64,000 bases of DNA from a virus (IMGVR_UViG_3300035390_000014:124001-188000), one strand, 5' to 3'; shown: positions 54,447 through 63,742, counted from the first letter of the stretch. Notes: a model not told the origin generated them from the letters alone. Numbers and translations: made by a program.

Positions 54447-54899
54447 TTATCCTCTTGTTTTTTCAATTCCATATGGATATTGAACCTCAGGTCTGTTTGG
54501 TTTTTCATCGAACTTTTCCCAAGGAAATGTCACCCAGTCATTACATGTTTCCACCCAATAATCAGGTGTGATAACTGAGCGATCCTTAACAAACAATACT
54601 GCAGTTATTGGTTTAAACCCTAACCATATACCAATATCTTTTAATGTTTTGCCAGTATCGGCAATGTCATCAACAAATAAAACTCTTTCAAGTTCATCTT
54701 TATTTAATTCATGAAGCAATCCCTTATCAAGATATTTAAGATCAAGATGATGACTCATATGAACTGCAATTGGTAATCCACCTCTTTTAGGTCCATAAAC
54801 AAAATCCAATTCTCCATGAATTGCATGACCCTCAATATAATTAACCATTTTATCAAGCATATGATCATAATCGTTATATGTTACAATTCTATTTTCCAC
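54447..54899 (-). CDS. Phosphoribosyltransferase
   Basis: 150 aa, GTG start overlapping the upstream stop (TAGTG). RVLFVDDIADTGKTL near 72-86 is the PRPP-binding loop of type I PRTases, and YGPKRGGLPIAVHMSHHL near 34-51 the base-side region, like xanthine/hypoxanthine PRTases. It should join a purine base to PRPP in salvage. Stands in the same operon as NadE and PncB. Confidence 0.85.
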   Translation of the reverse strand: MENRIVTYNDYDHMLDKMVNYIEGHAIHGELDFVYGPKRGGLPIAVHMSHHLDLKYLDKGLLHELNKDELERVLFVDDIADTGKTLKDIGIWLGFKPITAVLFVKDRSVITPDYWVETCNDWVTFPWEKFDEKPNRPEVQYPYGIEKTRG

Positions 54900-55057
54900 T
54901 AAACCTCTCCTTCTTTAGCAGCTTTTAACATTTTCTCTGCAAGTTCCGGACTACTGTCAATTCTATGTCTCATTTCCCAACAGTTATCGCATTCTTTAGT
55001 TCCCAAGTATGATGTATCTTTTCCACACCATTTACATTTATATGTTTGCTCTGGCAT
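54899..55057 (-). CDS. Small zinc-finger protein
   Basis: 52 aa. CKWCGKD and CDNCWEM form a ribbon, followed by a helix. AGGAGAAATAATA precedes the ATG. Coupled to the phosphoribosyltransferase. Confidence 0.6.
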   Translation of the reverse strand: MPEQTYKCKWCGKDTSYLGTKECDNCWEMRHRIDSSPELAEKMLKAAKEGEV

Positions 55058-55068
55058 TATTATTTCTC

Positions 55069-55449
55069 CTATCTTATTTTTTTAGTTGCAGCCATTCTAA
55101 TCGTTTTATATATAGTTGGAATATCTAAATCTTTGTTAAAATTAGATCTATATCCAAATCCTGCAGAAGGACCTTTTATTTTCTTTACAAGATCAACAGA
55201 TGATGATGTTAATTTTATCATCACCTTACCAATTGTTTTTTTATCTTTTCCCAAATAATTAGATAATTCATTAACAGTTAAACATAATTTTTGTTGATTT
55301 AAAATCCAAAGAATTTCTTCACCAATAGTTTGAAACATTCTTTTTGGGGCTTTTATAACAAGCCCTGATTGAGTTTGTAACATACCTCTACCATATAATC
55401 TTTTTTCAAGTTTAAGCACTTCTGATGATTTTCTCATTTTACCATCCAT
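55069..55449 (-). CDS. Winged helix-turn-helix-like protein
   Basis: 126 aa. Residues 45-100 (EEILWILNQQKLCLTVNELSNYLGKDKKTIGKVMIKL) have the helix pattern of a winged HTH with a recognition helix near 68-82. Basic overall. May regulate phage genes. Overlaps the HAD-like gene by 11 nt. Confidence 0.55.
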   Translation of the reverse strand: MDGKMRKSSEVLKLEKRLYGRGMLQTQSGLVIKAPKRMFQTIGEEILWILNQQKLCLTVNELSNYLGKDKKTIGKVMIKLTSSSVDLVKKIKGPSAGFGYRSNFNKDLDIPTIYKTIRMAATKKIR

Positions 55450-55840
55450 TATCCCAATGAATAAAAGTTGTTATATCCGGCATATTACTTTTATACCGAA
55501 TCTCATTATCAACTATCAAATCAATTTTAAAATTATTACATAAGATTCCTTTTGACTCCCACCAATAGAAATCATCACACCACCAATAACCCTTTTCATC
55601 CTGGTTCATTGGAACTCGAGAATTAAATCTCAAATAATCAACGACTGATAAAACATTGCAACCTTGATAATGTATTCTTTCAAAATAACCAAGTTTTATC
55701 AGTTCAGCTCTGATTTGTTCTTCTGGTGGACCAGATATAATAAAAACCTCAACTCCACTATTAACAAGAGCTTTCATTTGTGGTTTAAATACTTCTGGAC
55801 TAGTATTTATTGTTCCATGGATATCAAAAGCTATTTTCAT
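55439..55840 (-). CDS. HAD-like hydrolase
   Basis: 133 aa. FDIHGTI at residues 4-10 is motif I (the second Asp of DxD is replaced by His), VFIISGPP motif II, and IDLIVDNEIRY motif IV. Compact HAD fold without cap. The altered motif I argues for a changed or reduced phosphatase activity. Confidence 0.65.
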   Translation of the reverse strand: MKIAFDIHGTINTSPEVFKPQMKALVNSGVEVFIISGPPEEQIRAELIKLGYFERIHYQGCNVLSVVDYLRFNSRVPMNQDEKGYWWCDDFYWWESKGILCNNFKIDLIVDNEIRYKSNMPDITTFIHWDNGW

Positions 55841-55843
55841 AGT

Positions 55844-56104
55844 TTAACCCCCGTTAACTTCAGTCATTCCAAACATATGTTGAGTATCACAATAGGGGCA
55901 TGTCAATATTTTATCTCCCATAGCAACAGTTGGTTGTTTACTTCCGCAGGTAACAATACCAGCTTTATCAACATAAACAAATTTCCTCATGGGAGTTACA
56001 AATTTAAAATTCTCTGTAGGTTCAGTTAATTTTATTTTGGAGGCATCAAAAGTTTTGTAACAGAAATCGCAATTAAAAGTACCAACGGCATCTTCAAATT
56101 TCAT
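55844..56104 (-). CDS. Zinc-ribbon protein
   Basis: 86 aa. CDFC near 12-15 and CPYC near 68-71, with another Cys near 52. A large beta insert lies between the halves. Unknown role. Confidence 0.6.
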   Translation of the reverse strand: MKFEDAVGTFNCDFCYKTFDASKIKLTEPTENFKFVTPMRKFVYVDKAGIVTCGSKQPTVAMGDKILTCPYCDTQHMFGMTEVNGG

Positions 56105-56107
56105 TTT

Positions 56108-56323
56108 TTACCCCTTTACAGATAAATGAACATCACTATTAGTTCCACCAGTTACAACAAGTGTTTTGTTATCTCTCAAAACACAAATCAACCCAGCTAT
56201 TTGACCTCTTACTCCAGCACCCATTGTATCACCAGATGCAATAAGCGGTTTAGCGGAGCTACTTGGTTTAGCCATAAAATAATCAACAATCATTTGTTTT
56301 AATTCTTCTCTTGTCATTGTCAT
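56108..56323 (-). CDS. Hypothetical protein
   Basis: 71 aa. Helical start, then Gly/Ser-rich (SGDTMGAGVRGQIAGLICVL). Its start overlaps the NadE stop. Unknown. Confidence 0.5.
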   Translation of the reverse strand: MTMTREELKQMIVDYFMAKPSSSAKPLIASGDTMGAGVRGQIAGLICVLRDNKTLVVTGGTNSDVHLSVKG

Positions 56324-57252
56324 CTTCTGTCTGCTCCTCCATCTATAAAATCAATTTTATTTGGAAATCTTGGATTTATACCATGTACTGACTCAAGTAA
56401 ATTTTTTCTTGAAATACTATAAGGATTTTCTCTTTTGTAATGAGTATTTTCATACATAGTCAATACCTGAGAAATTTGACCACCACGTTTAACAATATCT
56501 GGAAATTTTCCATTTGAATACTCTTCCAGAATTTTATCTACTTCTTCATAACTTTCAACATCACCGAATTGATCCAAGTCTGAATCAGTGATACCTAAAC
56601 CATCAGTTGGGACTGCTTCAATAACAGATCTGATAGTTCTTCTTTTATCAGAATTAACTGGACTGAAATTATAATATTGTTTTAAAATACCATATACTTC
56701 AGTTTTCCAGAGATTTTGAATCATTCCATAGTCACCAACATCACCATGGATTGTCCAAAAACCTAACTTATATTCAGTTAGATTATCAGTAGATAAAACA
56801 AGTCCCTGGTTAACATGGGCAAGATGATAAAGTTGAATCATTCTTAACCTAGCTTTAATGTTACCAAGTCTTATTTTATCTGCATAAGTATGAGTTAAAG
56901 CTTCTTCCATTGGCAATTCTATATTATTGATTAAACCATAATATGTACTGGTTAAATCCATAGTTCTAAAATCATTGCAAAATAATTTACCAAGTTTCTC
57001 AGCTCGATCAATTTCCTCCTGGGTATTAACTTCAATTATCAGAGATCGACCTATGAGTTTTATATCTCTATCTAACTGAGTTTTACATCGTTCACATACT
57101 TCTTGTGCCAATAGACCTACTGCAGCGCTATCAGCACCCCCAGAAACACCCAATACCAAACTTTTGATATTAGGATATTCAACCAGGTAACCAACCGTAT
57201 AATCGACTACATTCTCTCTTATACGGTTTAATTCATGACTTGAAGTTATCAT
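56320..57252 (-). CDS. nadE: NAD synthetase (NadE-like)
   Basis: 310 aa. LGVSGGADSAAV near 34-45 is the ATP pyrophosphatase P-loop. STDNLTEYKLGFWTIHGDVGDYGMIQNLWKTEVY near 155-190 is the NaAD-binding segment of NadE. It amidates nicotinate adenine dinucleotide to NAD. No glutaminase domain, so it would use ammonia. With PncB downstream in the same operon it gives two of the three Preiss-Handler steps. Confidence 0.9.
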   Translation of the reverse strand: MITSSHELNRIRENVVDYTVGYLVEYPNIKSLVLGVSGGADSAAVGLLAQEVCERCKTQLDRDIKLIGRSLIIEVNTQEEIDRAEKLGKLFCNDFRTMDLTSTYYGLINNIELPMEEALTHTYADKIRLGNIKARLRMIQLYHLAHVNQGLVLSTDNLTEYKLGFWTIHGDVGDYGMIQNLWKTEVYGILKQYYNFSPVNSDKRRTIRSVIEAVPTDGLGITDSDLDQFGDVESYEEVDKILEEYSNGKFPDIVKRGGQISQVLTMYENTHYKRENPYSISRKNLLESVHGINPRFPNKIDFIDGGADRR

Positions 57253-57254
57253 TT

Positions 57255-57443
57255 TTAATCCTCAAATATTTTATCAACATTTTTAGCAAACCAAAATCCA
57301 ACTGGAATAGAAGCAATGGCATATGAACCAAAAACTAACCACCCAACTCCAGATGAAAATATATGACCAAAACCAAAACCCAACCCTATTCCTCCAAATA
57401 CAAGAGAAATATAAAATATCCATATCGCAGATTCTTCATTCAT
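57255..57443 (-). CDS. Small two-helix membrane protein
   Basis: 62 aa from the ATG at 57443 (TAGGAG upstream). Gly-rich helices (FYISLVFGGIGLGFGFGHIF and WLVFGSYAIASIPVGFWF). Same style as the gene at 53728. Confidence 0.6.
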   Translation of the reverse strand: MNEESAIWIFYISLVFGGIGLGFGFGHIFSSGVGWLVFGSYAIASIPVGFWFAKNVDKIFED

Positions 57444-57453
57444 TTTTGTTCTC

Positions 57454-57789
57454 CTATATTGGTCTGTATACAACTTCATTCAATCTTACATCTTCAAAAT
57501 CCCATGAGTCTGGCACATATTTATATTCAGTTCCATCGAACCAAATGTCACCTTTTCTCCAGACTCCCATCCACCCAAGATCATCCCGATAATATACAAG
57601 ACATGGAACTCCCATAACAACTTCCCGATTAGGACGAAATTCTTGATATTGGATTGGTTTGGGTGCATATGGATCTTCTTTTTCTGGAAACATTAAATGA
57701 TCATCTTCAGCTATTTCCAATGACTCTCTAGCAATATCACCAGTTAATAGGGAACTCATAATTCCCTTCTGCTTATAAAAATTAGACAT
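57454..57789 (-). CDS. Hypothetical protein between NadE and PncB blocks
   Basis: 111 aa from the ATG at 57789 (AAGGAATATTTG upstream). Aromatic and Pro-rich C-terminal half (GWMGVWRKGDIWFDGTEYKYVP). It overlaps the PncB end by 8 nt. Unknown. Confidence 0.55.
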   Translation of the reverse strand: MSNFYKQKGIMSSLLTGDIARESLEIAEDDHLMFPEKEDPYAPKPIQYQEFRPNREVVMGVPCLVYYRDDLGWMGVWRKGDIWFDGTEYKYVPDSWDFEDVRLNEVVYRPI

Positions 57790-58954
57790 CAAATATTCCT
57801 TTTACATATTCTTCAAATTTAGGATCCAAACACATTGCTTTACCAGATGAATCTGAAACCTTTGCCACAGGGCGACCATTACATTCAGTCATTTTCATAA
57901 CTATTTGTTGAGGAGTTACACCCAAATCATTTGTAAAATTTGTGCCAATACCATAAGATGTTTTGATTTCAGATGAAAACTTTTTAAACAAATCAACAGC
58001 TATTGGGAATGTTAATCCATCACTAAACACAGCAACTTTGGATTTTGGATCTATCCCAAGATGATTATAATGTTTAATTAATGTTTCACACCAGTGATAA
58101 GGACAACCAGAATCATGTCTTGCTCCATCAAACAACTTTGCAAAATACAAATCAAAGTCTCTAATAAAAGCATTAAAACCAACTGTATCAGATAATGCTA
58201 TTCCTAAATCTCCACGATAAACATCTGACCAAGATTGAAAAGCAGCCTTTTGAGAATCCTCAACACGACCTAATTGCTGATGTGCACAAATATACTCATG
58301 GGCCATTGTTCCGGATGGAGTTAATCCATATTCCATGGCAAAATGAATATTAGAAGTTGCCTTTATATATCTGGTTTTAGAAGCCATTTTAAGCAATTCT
58401 TTATGCCATTCATATGAGAATCTTCTCCGAGTTCCAAAGTCAGATATTCTGAAATCTGAATCCTTATGAATATGATTATCCAAATAAGCTATTTTTTCAT
58501 TAAACTTATCTTTGCCTACAAGATAAGTGTTTATTCCTCCATCCCCATTGTGATGATGAAACAATTCACTGACTGTTGCAAGAATTGGAACCTCAAATGG
58601 AATTGTCATTAACCAAGGACCCTCAACAATAATATTAAAACCATTTGAAGTATCAAATCTAACATAGTCATAATTTAATTGAAAATTTCTAAGAAACTCA
58701 ATAAAACCTGGTTTGAAAAATCTGATTGATCTGAGATAATCAATTTCATCGTTTGTAAATTTGAGTTTGCAAAGTTCTTGTATCCAAACTCCAATGTCAT
58801 TAAAGAGCTTACCCCCATCAGTTGTTCTTTCGTTAAATAAAGTTCCATTACGATCTTTAAAATCATATCTAACCCAGGCATTTGGATAATTTTCAAATAC
58901 TGCCTGCATCATTGTTAGTTTATACAAATCTGTATCACATAATGATTTAATCAT
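57782..58954 (-). CDS. pncB: Nicotinate phosphoribosyltransferase
   Basis: 390 aa, close to bacterial PncB (400 aa). DTDLYKLTMMQAVF near 7-20, DFGTRRRFSYEW near 168-179, LTPSGTMAHEYICAHQQ near 210-226, FDGARHDSGCPYHWCE near 270-285, VFSDGLTF near 304 and ECNGRPVAKVSDS near 363 match PncB along its full length. It makes nicotinate mononucleotide from nicotinate and PRPP. It starts the NAD salvage set with NadE; a nicotinate-mononucleotide adenylyltransferase was not found in the window. Confidence 0.95.
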   Translation of the reverse strand: MIKSLCDTDLYKLTMMQAVFENYPNAWVRYDFKDRNGTLFNERTTDGGKLFNDIGVWIQELCKLKFTNDEIDYLRSIRFFKPGFIEFLRNFQLNYDYVRFDTSNGFNIIVEGPWLMTIPFEVPILATVSELFHHHNGDGGINTYLVGKDKFNEKIAYLDNHIHKDSDFRISDFGTRRRFSYEWHKELLKMASKTRYIKATSNIHFAMEYGLTPSGTMAHEYICAHQQLGRVEDSQKAAFQSWSDVYRGDLGIALSDTVGFNAFIRDFDLYFAKLFDGARHDSGCPYHWCETLIKHYNHLGIDPKSKVAVFSDGLTFPIAVDLFKKFSSEIKTSYGIGTNFTNDLGVTPQQIVMKMTECNGRPVAKVSDSSGKAMCLDPKFEEYVKGIFDV

Positions 58955-59626
58955 TTATCTCTCCCATGATTCTTTTTTATGTTCATCTTCTACATTATTT
59001 CCATCCCTGTCCAAGTCTTTCCAACTATTCATTGCATCAATCCTAGAACCTAGAATCATTGCATGTAGTCTTCTCCATAATCCACCCAACATTTCTTTAA
59101 GATATTGATACATCCATTTAAGAGGATTATTAAGTAAAGTCCAAAATGCAGACCATGGCCAATACCCCATCCAGAAAGCTATATGTTTAGTACTTGTTGC
59201 AACAGTTGGGATATTTTCGTATCTCATATGTTCAAAACAAGCACGTTTTTGATTTTCTGGAATAGTCTCAATAGTCACTTTGGGATCGATTTGTCTTTTC
59301 TCTTTAAATTCATTAAACGATCTATCCCAGTTCCTTCGACTTTCAGTTAAATAAAAGATATATTTAACAATACTATATACAACCCCAATTAGAATATAAG
59401 CAAGACCGTATTTAATAAATGATGCTGTATTTAAAGAAATCCAATCTGGTAAACTAAAATCACTACATAGTTGAAGTAGAACAAGAAATGCCACTGTTGA
59501 AGTCAGAGCAAACCCTGGACTTTCATCTTCCAGAAACCAAATCAACAATACATTCCAGACAACAAACGGTACCATAAATGTCCAGCTAAACCAGCCAATA
59601 ACAATCCATTGCATCCAATCCATCAC
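58955..59626 (-). CDS. Multi-pass membrane protein
   Basis: 223 aa. Hydrophobic segments near 6-32, 41-58 and 70-94, then a long charged loop, an amphipathic Trp-rich region (FWMGYWPWSAFWTLL) and an acidic tail. Stop abuts the pncB start. Might be a transporter component, but no family is recognised. Confidence 0.6.
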   Translation of the reverse strand: MMDWMQWIVIGWFSWTFMVPFVVWNVLLIWFLEDESPGFALTSTVAFLVLLQLCSDFSLPDWISLNTASFIKYGLAYILIGVVYSIVKYIFYLTESRRNWDRSFNEFKEKRQIDPKVTIETIPENQKRACFEHMRYENIPTVATSTKHIAFWMGYWPWSAFWTLLNNPLKWMYQYLKEMLGGLWRRLHAMILGSRIDAMNSWKDLDRDGNNVEDEHKKESWER

Positions 59627-59961
59627 ATTTTCTCCTTATTTTTTAATTCATATTTAATTACTGCTTCATTTGCCATATTCCAATAAAATGCATCTTTACC
59701 TTTGTTTTGAAGATACAACTTTGATATCCAATAATCAACTTCTTCTGAAAAGTTGTTATGGTCTTCTTGTGGAATAAATGTAAAAAGAAAATCATCTTTT
59801 CCATTTGGATGAATATCAGCTTCAACTCCATGTGTATAACATAAAGATCCACCAACATAACAACCATTAGATGCTGTACCATTATAAATCCCTTTAAGAA
59901 TTTTCAATACTTCTTCTTCTGAGATTTCACAATCATCTTCTCGAAAATCATTAATTATCAT
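59623..59961 (-). CDS. Hypothetical protein
   Basis: 112 aa. ATGA overlap on the downstream side and shared boundary with the kinase-like gene upstream. Acidic start, then GSLCYTHGVEADIHPNGKDDFLFTFI. Unknown. Confidence 0.55.
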   Translation of the reverse strand: MIINDFREDDCEISEEEVLKILKGIYNGTASNGCYVGGSLCYTHGVEADIHPNGKDDFLFTFIPQEDHNNFSEEVDYWISKLYLQNKGKDAFYWNMANEAVIKYELKNKEKM

Positions 59962-61664
59962 TACTTCATTCCTATGCTATAAAGTTTATTATCAGTAAAG
60001 AACCTTGTTGAAACTCCACGTTTGCAAAGCTTCATTGATGAACTTAATTCTTTATCTTTAATCACTTTAACCTTTGATGAACTTGGGTTATCACTGAAGA
60101 TTTCCATTTGATCATCATAAATTAAAATAACTATACCATTATCAAGCGTTACAAAATTGACTTCATTCATATCAATAGTGTTTATAAATCGAGTAGTATA
60201 CATCGCACAGGTAACAGTCCCAGTCATAATCATAAGTTTATATTCTTTATCCTTTTGATTAAAAACTGAAAATACTGCAACACCACTATCATATTTGGCA
60301 TCTAATACTTTATAGTCATCAAGTTCATCAACTCTAATTCTTATAAGGCGACTATGAACTTTATCAGGCAATGGGACTGTTACATGCTTTGCCCCAAGCA
60401 AATCCTCAACAATTACATTTTTAAATAATTGACTTGAATTTTCTGATATTGACCATACCTTTTTACTAACCAAAAGTATATTGGTTATATGAGATGATTC
60501 TGCAAATCTTGTTTCTATAAGGTCTCCTTTATTTTTAATGTAAATAGTATTATCAACAATCATCATTTTTTCAGCAGCCATTTCAGATCCAGGATAAACT
60601 TTGATGCTGGGCGCTAAAGATTTCAATTCAATTTCACCATCATTGATTTTAACAAGCGTTGGGATTTGTCTTAAAGGTGTATGAACCACTTCAACATTTT
60701 CACCAACTCTATGTATCATTGAATTGCCAATGTAAATAGATTTCTTAGTTCTGGTGACAGAAATTCCATTTAAATTATTATGATCTAAAATAGTATCATC
60801 GTAATTACTATGCTCTTCAATTTTAAAGTTATCAGTTGATGTTACGACAATATATTGAACTGTAACATTAACTTCTCCAGCTCTTGACGGAGGTAATTCT
60901 CTTTTACCTTTTTCAAATAGATTAATAAACCAATCCATATAATTAGTTGGTATCCTGCTAAAGTCCCTAACTGATTTTGCAAAAGTTGTATTTTTATTGA
61001 ACACGGAAATATTCGCTCTCATTCTCTTTTCCATGTCATGTCGTTTGAAGTCTTGATGCTTTCCTTTAAAAGGATGAATACCAATAAACAATTGACAAGC
61101 TATAATGGCGAATGAATACCAATCGGTTAATTCATTAAATGTTTTTGCAGTCCAATCTCTAATGGATGGCATTATCACTGTGGCGGGAAATGATTTGGTT
61201 TGATATGAATTAACATCAATGAAATAAGCATCCATAAAATTCTTTTCATCAACCAAATAATTCAATTCATTACCATCTACCTGAATACATTTAGCGGCAT
61301 GTATTTCTTTTATTGTATCTTGCATCCTGGAGATTAAAGCAATGATTGTGTCGTTTGAAATGTTATTTTGGTTTATAAACGTGTTTGTAAACAGTTTACA
61401 TAAAGGGGTAACGTTATCAATGAAATCCATTGTAAAACCAACCCTAACCCCCTTAGAGTCGCTAATTATATCTTTAGGGATTAATACCTTGGGATGTTTT
61501 ATCTCTTGAAGTTCATAAATCTTTCCGTCGGGAATCATCTCAGAAGGGTTATGATATATTTTATATATTGTTTTGTTCCTTCTATATATCTTAGCTTCTC
61601 CGCCCGATGTTACAAAGTCGTTACCAACGATTTTGACTTTTTGTCCTTTGATAGTATAATCCAT
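59961..61664 (-). CDS. Protein kinase-like protein with C-terminal extension
   Basis: 567 aa. TSGGEAKIYRRNKTIYKIYH near 18-37 fits a glycine-rich loop and the ATP-binding Lys. VDGNELNYLVDE near 133-144 resembles a catalytic loop and FIDVNSYQT near 151 the metal Asp. DWYSFAIIACQLFIGIHPFKG near 183-203 is the typical helix-F region. The last 300 residues are beta-rich and could form a sensor or propeller. A PP2C-like phosphatase gene lies directly upstream, giving a kinase/phosphatase pair as in bacterial signalling modules. Substrate unknown. Confidence 0.75.
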   Translation of the reverse strand: MDYTIKGQKVKIVGNDFVTSGGEAKIYRRNKTIYKIYHNPSEMIPDGKIYELQEIKHPKVLIPKDIISDSKGVRVGFTMDFIDNVTPLCKLFTNTFINQNNISNDTIIALISRMQDTIKEIHAAKCIQVDGNELNYLVDEKNFMDAYFIDVNSYQTKSFPATVIMPSIRDWTAKTFNELTDWYSFAIIACQLFIGIHPFKGKHQDFKRHDMEKRMRANISVFNKNTTFAKSVRDFSRIPTNYMDWFINLFEKGKRELPPSRAGEVNVTVQYIVVTSTDNFKIEEHSNYDDTILDHNNLNGISVTRTKKSIYIGNSMIHRVGENVEVVHTPLRQIPTLVKINDGEIELKSLAPSIKVYPGSEMAAEKMMIVDNTIYIKNKGDLIETRFAESSHITNILLVSKKVWSISENSSQLFKNVIVEDLLGAKHVTVPLPDKVHSRLIRIRVDELDDYKVLDAKYDSGVAVFSVFNQKDKEYKLMIMTGTVTCAMYTTRFINTIDMNEVNFVTLDNGIVILIYDDQMEIFSDNPSSSKVKVIKDKELSSSMKLCKRGVSTRFFTDNKLYSIGMK

Positions 61665-62555
61665 TTACCAATCCTCATGAAAACAACCTATAGAAAGGTC
61701 ATCATCATTTATAAAACCTTTCTTAAGATATTCTTTCATTACCTTTTTAACACGTCTACTTAAAAAGGCACCCTTAGTCAATTTGAAATTCATCATTGAT
61801 GAAACGACATCTTTATAATTGAGTTCATTTTCTTCTGGTGTTAATGTTTGCTCAATAATCTTTGGCATCTCAGTTATAGAACCTTTCGGACTATCATTCA
61901 TAACTACATATCTTAATTCATTGTATAATTTCTTATACTGAATTTCTCGATTAAATACGAATGACTCAACTCCATCACTTGCTATAAAGAGATCCTGTAC
62001 TTCGTCTTCATGTATATGAATATCAAAACAATCCATACTTTGCCCTCTTAAATATTCACCTTTTTCAGTTTCAAAGAAAGCAGCCACATTAGAATTTTTA
62101 TAATTTTCAAACCCATCAATTTGATATCTCAAATAAGCCGGAGCATTTGGTTTATATATCATTCTTCTGATATTTACGTTACCATTGGGTTGTTTCCAAC
62201 ACAAAACACCATCACCATACATATATACATGATAATATTTACCAAATTTATATGCAATAATTAATGTTGCATCAAGACTATCAACCTTAGTATAAAACCT
62301 AGATTGAGTTTTCAAAGCATCAATAATTATACGTTCTCCCATTGCGTCAGGATATAAATCTGGAAGACGACTTTGATGCTCTTTTAAATATTTCAATGCT
62401 GTATGACATAAAATCCTTGCCCCAATATCACTATCCTTTGCTTGAGAACAACCATCAGCAAGAATAATATATGGACAAGGATTACTTCCAGATAAGATAT
62501 AATCTTGACATATGTCATGACTATGTCCTATCTTTAAAAAAGTATCAAGATTCAT
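61665..62555 (-). CDS. PP2C-like phosphatase
   Basis: 296 aa. CQDYIL near 16-21 and ILADGCSQAKDSDIGA near 31-46 match PP2C motifs (usually D...DGxG), and FIASDGVESF near 190-199 the later ASDG metal motif. The usual DGMGG is DGCSQ, so the first metal site is modified. It should oppose the kinase-like protein whose gene follows without a gap. Confidence 0.75.
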   Translation of the reverse strand: MNLDTFLKIGHSHDICQDYILSGSNPCPYIILADGCSQAKDSDIGARILCHTALKYLKEHQSRLPDLYPDAMGERIIIDALKTQSRFYTKVDSLDATLIIAYKFGKYYHVYMYGDGVLCWKQPNGNVNIRRMIYKPNAPAYLRYQIDGFENYKNSNVAAFFETEKGEYLRGQSMDCFDIHIHEDEVQDLFIASDGVESFVFNREIQYKKLYNELRYVVMNDSPKGSITEMPKIIEQTLTPEENELNYKDVVSSMMNFKLTKGAFLSRRVKKVMKEYLKKGFINDDDLSIGCFHEDW

Positions 62556-62565
62556 TGGTGACTCC

Positions 62566-62673
62566 TTAATAAATTAACCTACTTAAACCCGTCCAAAATG
62601 CTACCCATCCAATAACACCAAAAATTACTTTACCCATGAACGCCCACAAGGTTCTCCATTGTACATCAGTCAT
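62566..62673 (-). CDS. Tiny single-pass membrane protein
   Basis: 35 aa. A Trp-rich helix (RTLWAFMGKVIFGVIGWVAFW). The ATG overlaps the end of the preceding gene. GGAGTC for the next gene follows its stop. Unknown. Confidence 0.5.
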   Translation of the reverse strand: MTDVQWRTLWAFMGKVIFGVIGWVAFWTGLSRLIY

Positions 62674-63121
62674 TAAGTGCCTTCATTACATCTTTGATAT
62701 TGTATTCATCAATTTGCTGAAAACATTTATCACCGATAACTATTTCAACATCAAATTCAACTCCATTTTCATCAAAATAAGTTATCTTTGCTTCTTGTGG
62801 AGATGCATGAAATTGTTCATTGGTAATATCCCATCCAACCAAATCAGAATATATATCCTCTGCATATTCTCTTTTAAGGTCTACTCCCCTTAACCGAACT
62901 GCTTTCATAATTGCATCATCTGAATATCTATCACCTGACATAACCCACGGAGTTATATAGACTAGAATGTCTTCCCAGATATCACCACATGCTTTATAGT
63001 CTTTTGTTTCTTCTTCGTAATGGTCGCCATCACCAGACATATTCTTTGTGGTTAACATCCAAATATTCTTTGTTTTTGGAACTTTTATTCTTGAGCTTTT
63101 TTTAAATGTAATAGATTTCAT
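62666..63121 (-). CDS. Hypothetical protein
   Basis: 151 aa. Basic N-terminus (TFKKSSRIKVPKTKNIW), then acidic and helical. AAAGGAG precedes the ATG. No family. Confidence 0.6.
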   Translation of the reverse strand: MKSITFKKSSRIKVPKTKNIWMLTTKNMSGDGDHYEEETKDYKACGDIWEDILVYITPWVMSGDRYSDDAIMKAVRLRGVDLKREYAEDIYSDLVGWDITNEQFHASPQEAKITYFDENGVEFDVEIVIGDKCFQQIDEYNIKDVMKALND

Positions 63122-63123
63122 GG

Positions 63124-63393
63124 TTACTCCTTTTTTTCTTTGTTTGAAAGATTTATATTGAATGTTTCAGATGATGCTCCATCAGTTGGATCTTCATTAA
63201 TCTCACCAAGATGCCATAACAGTGCTTTACCAGCTATGGTAATTTCTTTGTCCTGTGTTGCCAATCCTTGTTGAACAAGATCCCATCCACAATTTGGATA
63301 TGAGAACATTGGTGGAAATTTGCCATATTTAGTAAAAGCAAGACACCCTTTAAGCATTGCAATTTGATCTTTTTGTTTTATAACATCTGTCAT
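63124..63393 (-). CDS. Hypothetical protein
   Basis: 89 aa. IAMLKGCLAFTKYGKFPPMF and LLWHLGE suggest a compact helical fold. AAGGAAAATAAAA lies upstream. Unknown. Confidence 0.55.
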   Translation of the reverse strand: MTDVIKQKDQIAMLKGCLAFTKYGKFPPMFSYPNCGWDLVQQGLATQDKEITIAGKALLWHLGEINEDPTDGASSETFNINLSNKEKKE

Positions 63394-63404
63394 TTTTATT
63401 TTCC

Positions 63405-63686
63405 TTATTTACATGGTAATGGTTTAAGATCACCCCATGTATCTGGTTGATTGGCAATCCAATACATTCTTCCATTTATTTCAATTACCTGGTTTCCGGC
63501 TATACATTTAATCCCATGCAAAACATTTTCTTTATATTCAATAATTTTTGGAGTGGGAATCTCTACAACTTCCTCAGTATAATTTTCATCTACAGAGTTA
63601 TCTCTATGTTTAATAACTTGTGGAATAGCAATTGCAGCAAGAATTCCAATAATTACTATTCCAATTAGATATTCTATAATATTCAT
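63405..63686 (-). CDS. Single-pass membrane protein
   Basis: 93 aa. An N-terminal helix (YLIGIVIIGILAAIAIP) resembles type IV pilin-like anchors without the prepilin cleavage site. A soluble domain with one Cys near 62 and one at the end follows. GGAGG precedes the ATG. Confidence 0.6.
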   Translation of the reverse strand: MNIIEYLIGIVIIGILAAIAIPQVIKHRDNSVDENYTEEVVEIPTPKIIEYKENVLHGIKCIAGNQVIEINGRMYWIANQPDTWGDLKPLPCK

Positions 63687-63702
63687 TTTTACCTCCGGTA
63701 AA

Positions 63703-63742
63703 ATTTGGGGATCCCGATAATATCTGGGACCCCCAAGATTAA
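63703..63742 (-). terminator. Terminator-like hairpin
   Basis: On the minus strand TTGGGGGTCCC pairs with GGGATCCCCAA around AGATATTATC, followed by ATTTT. Confidence 0.65.
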
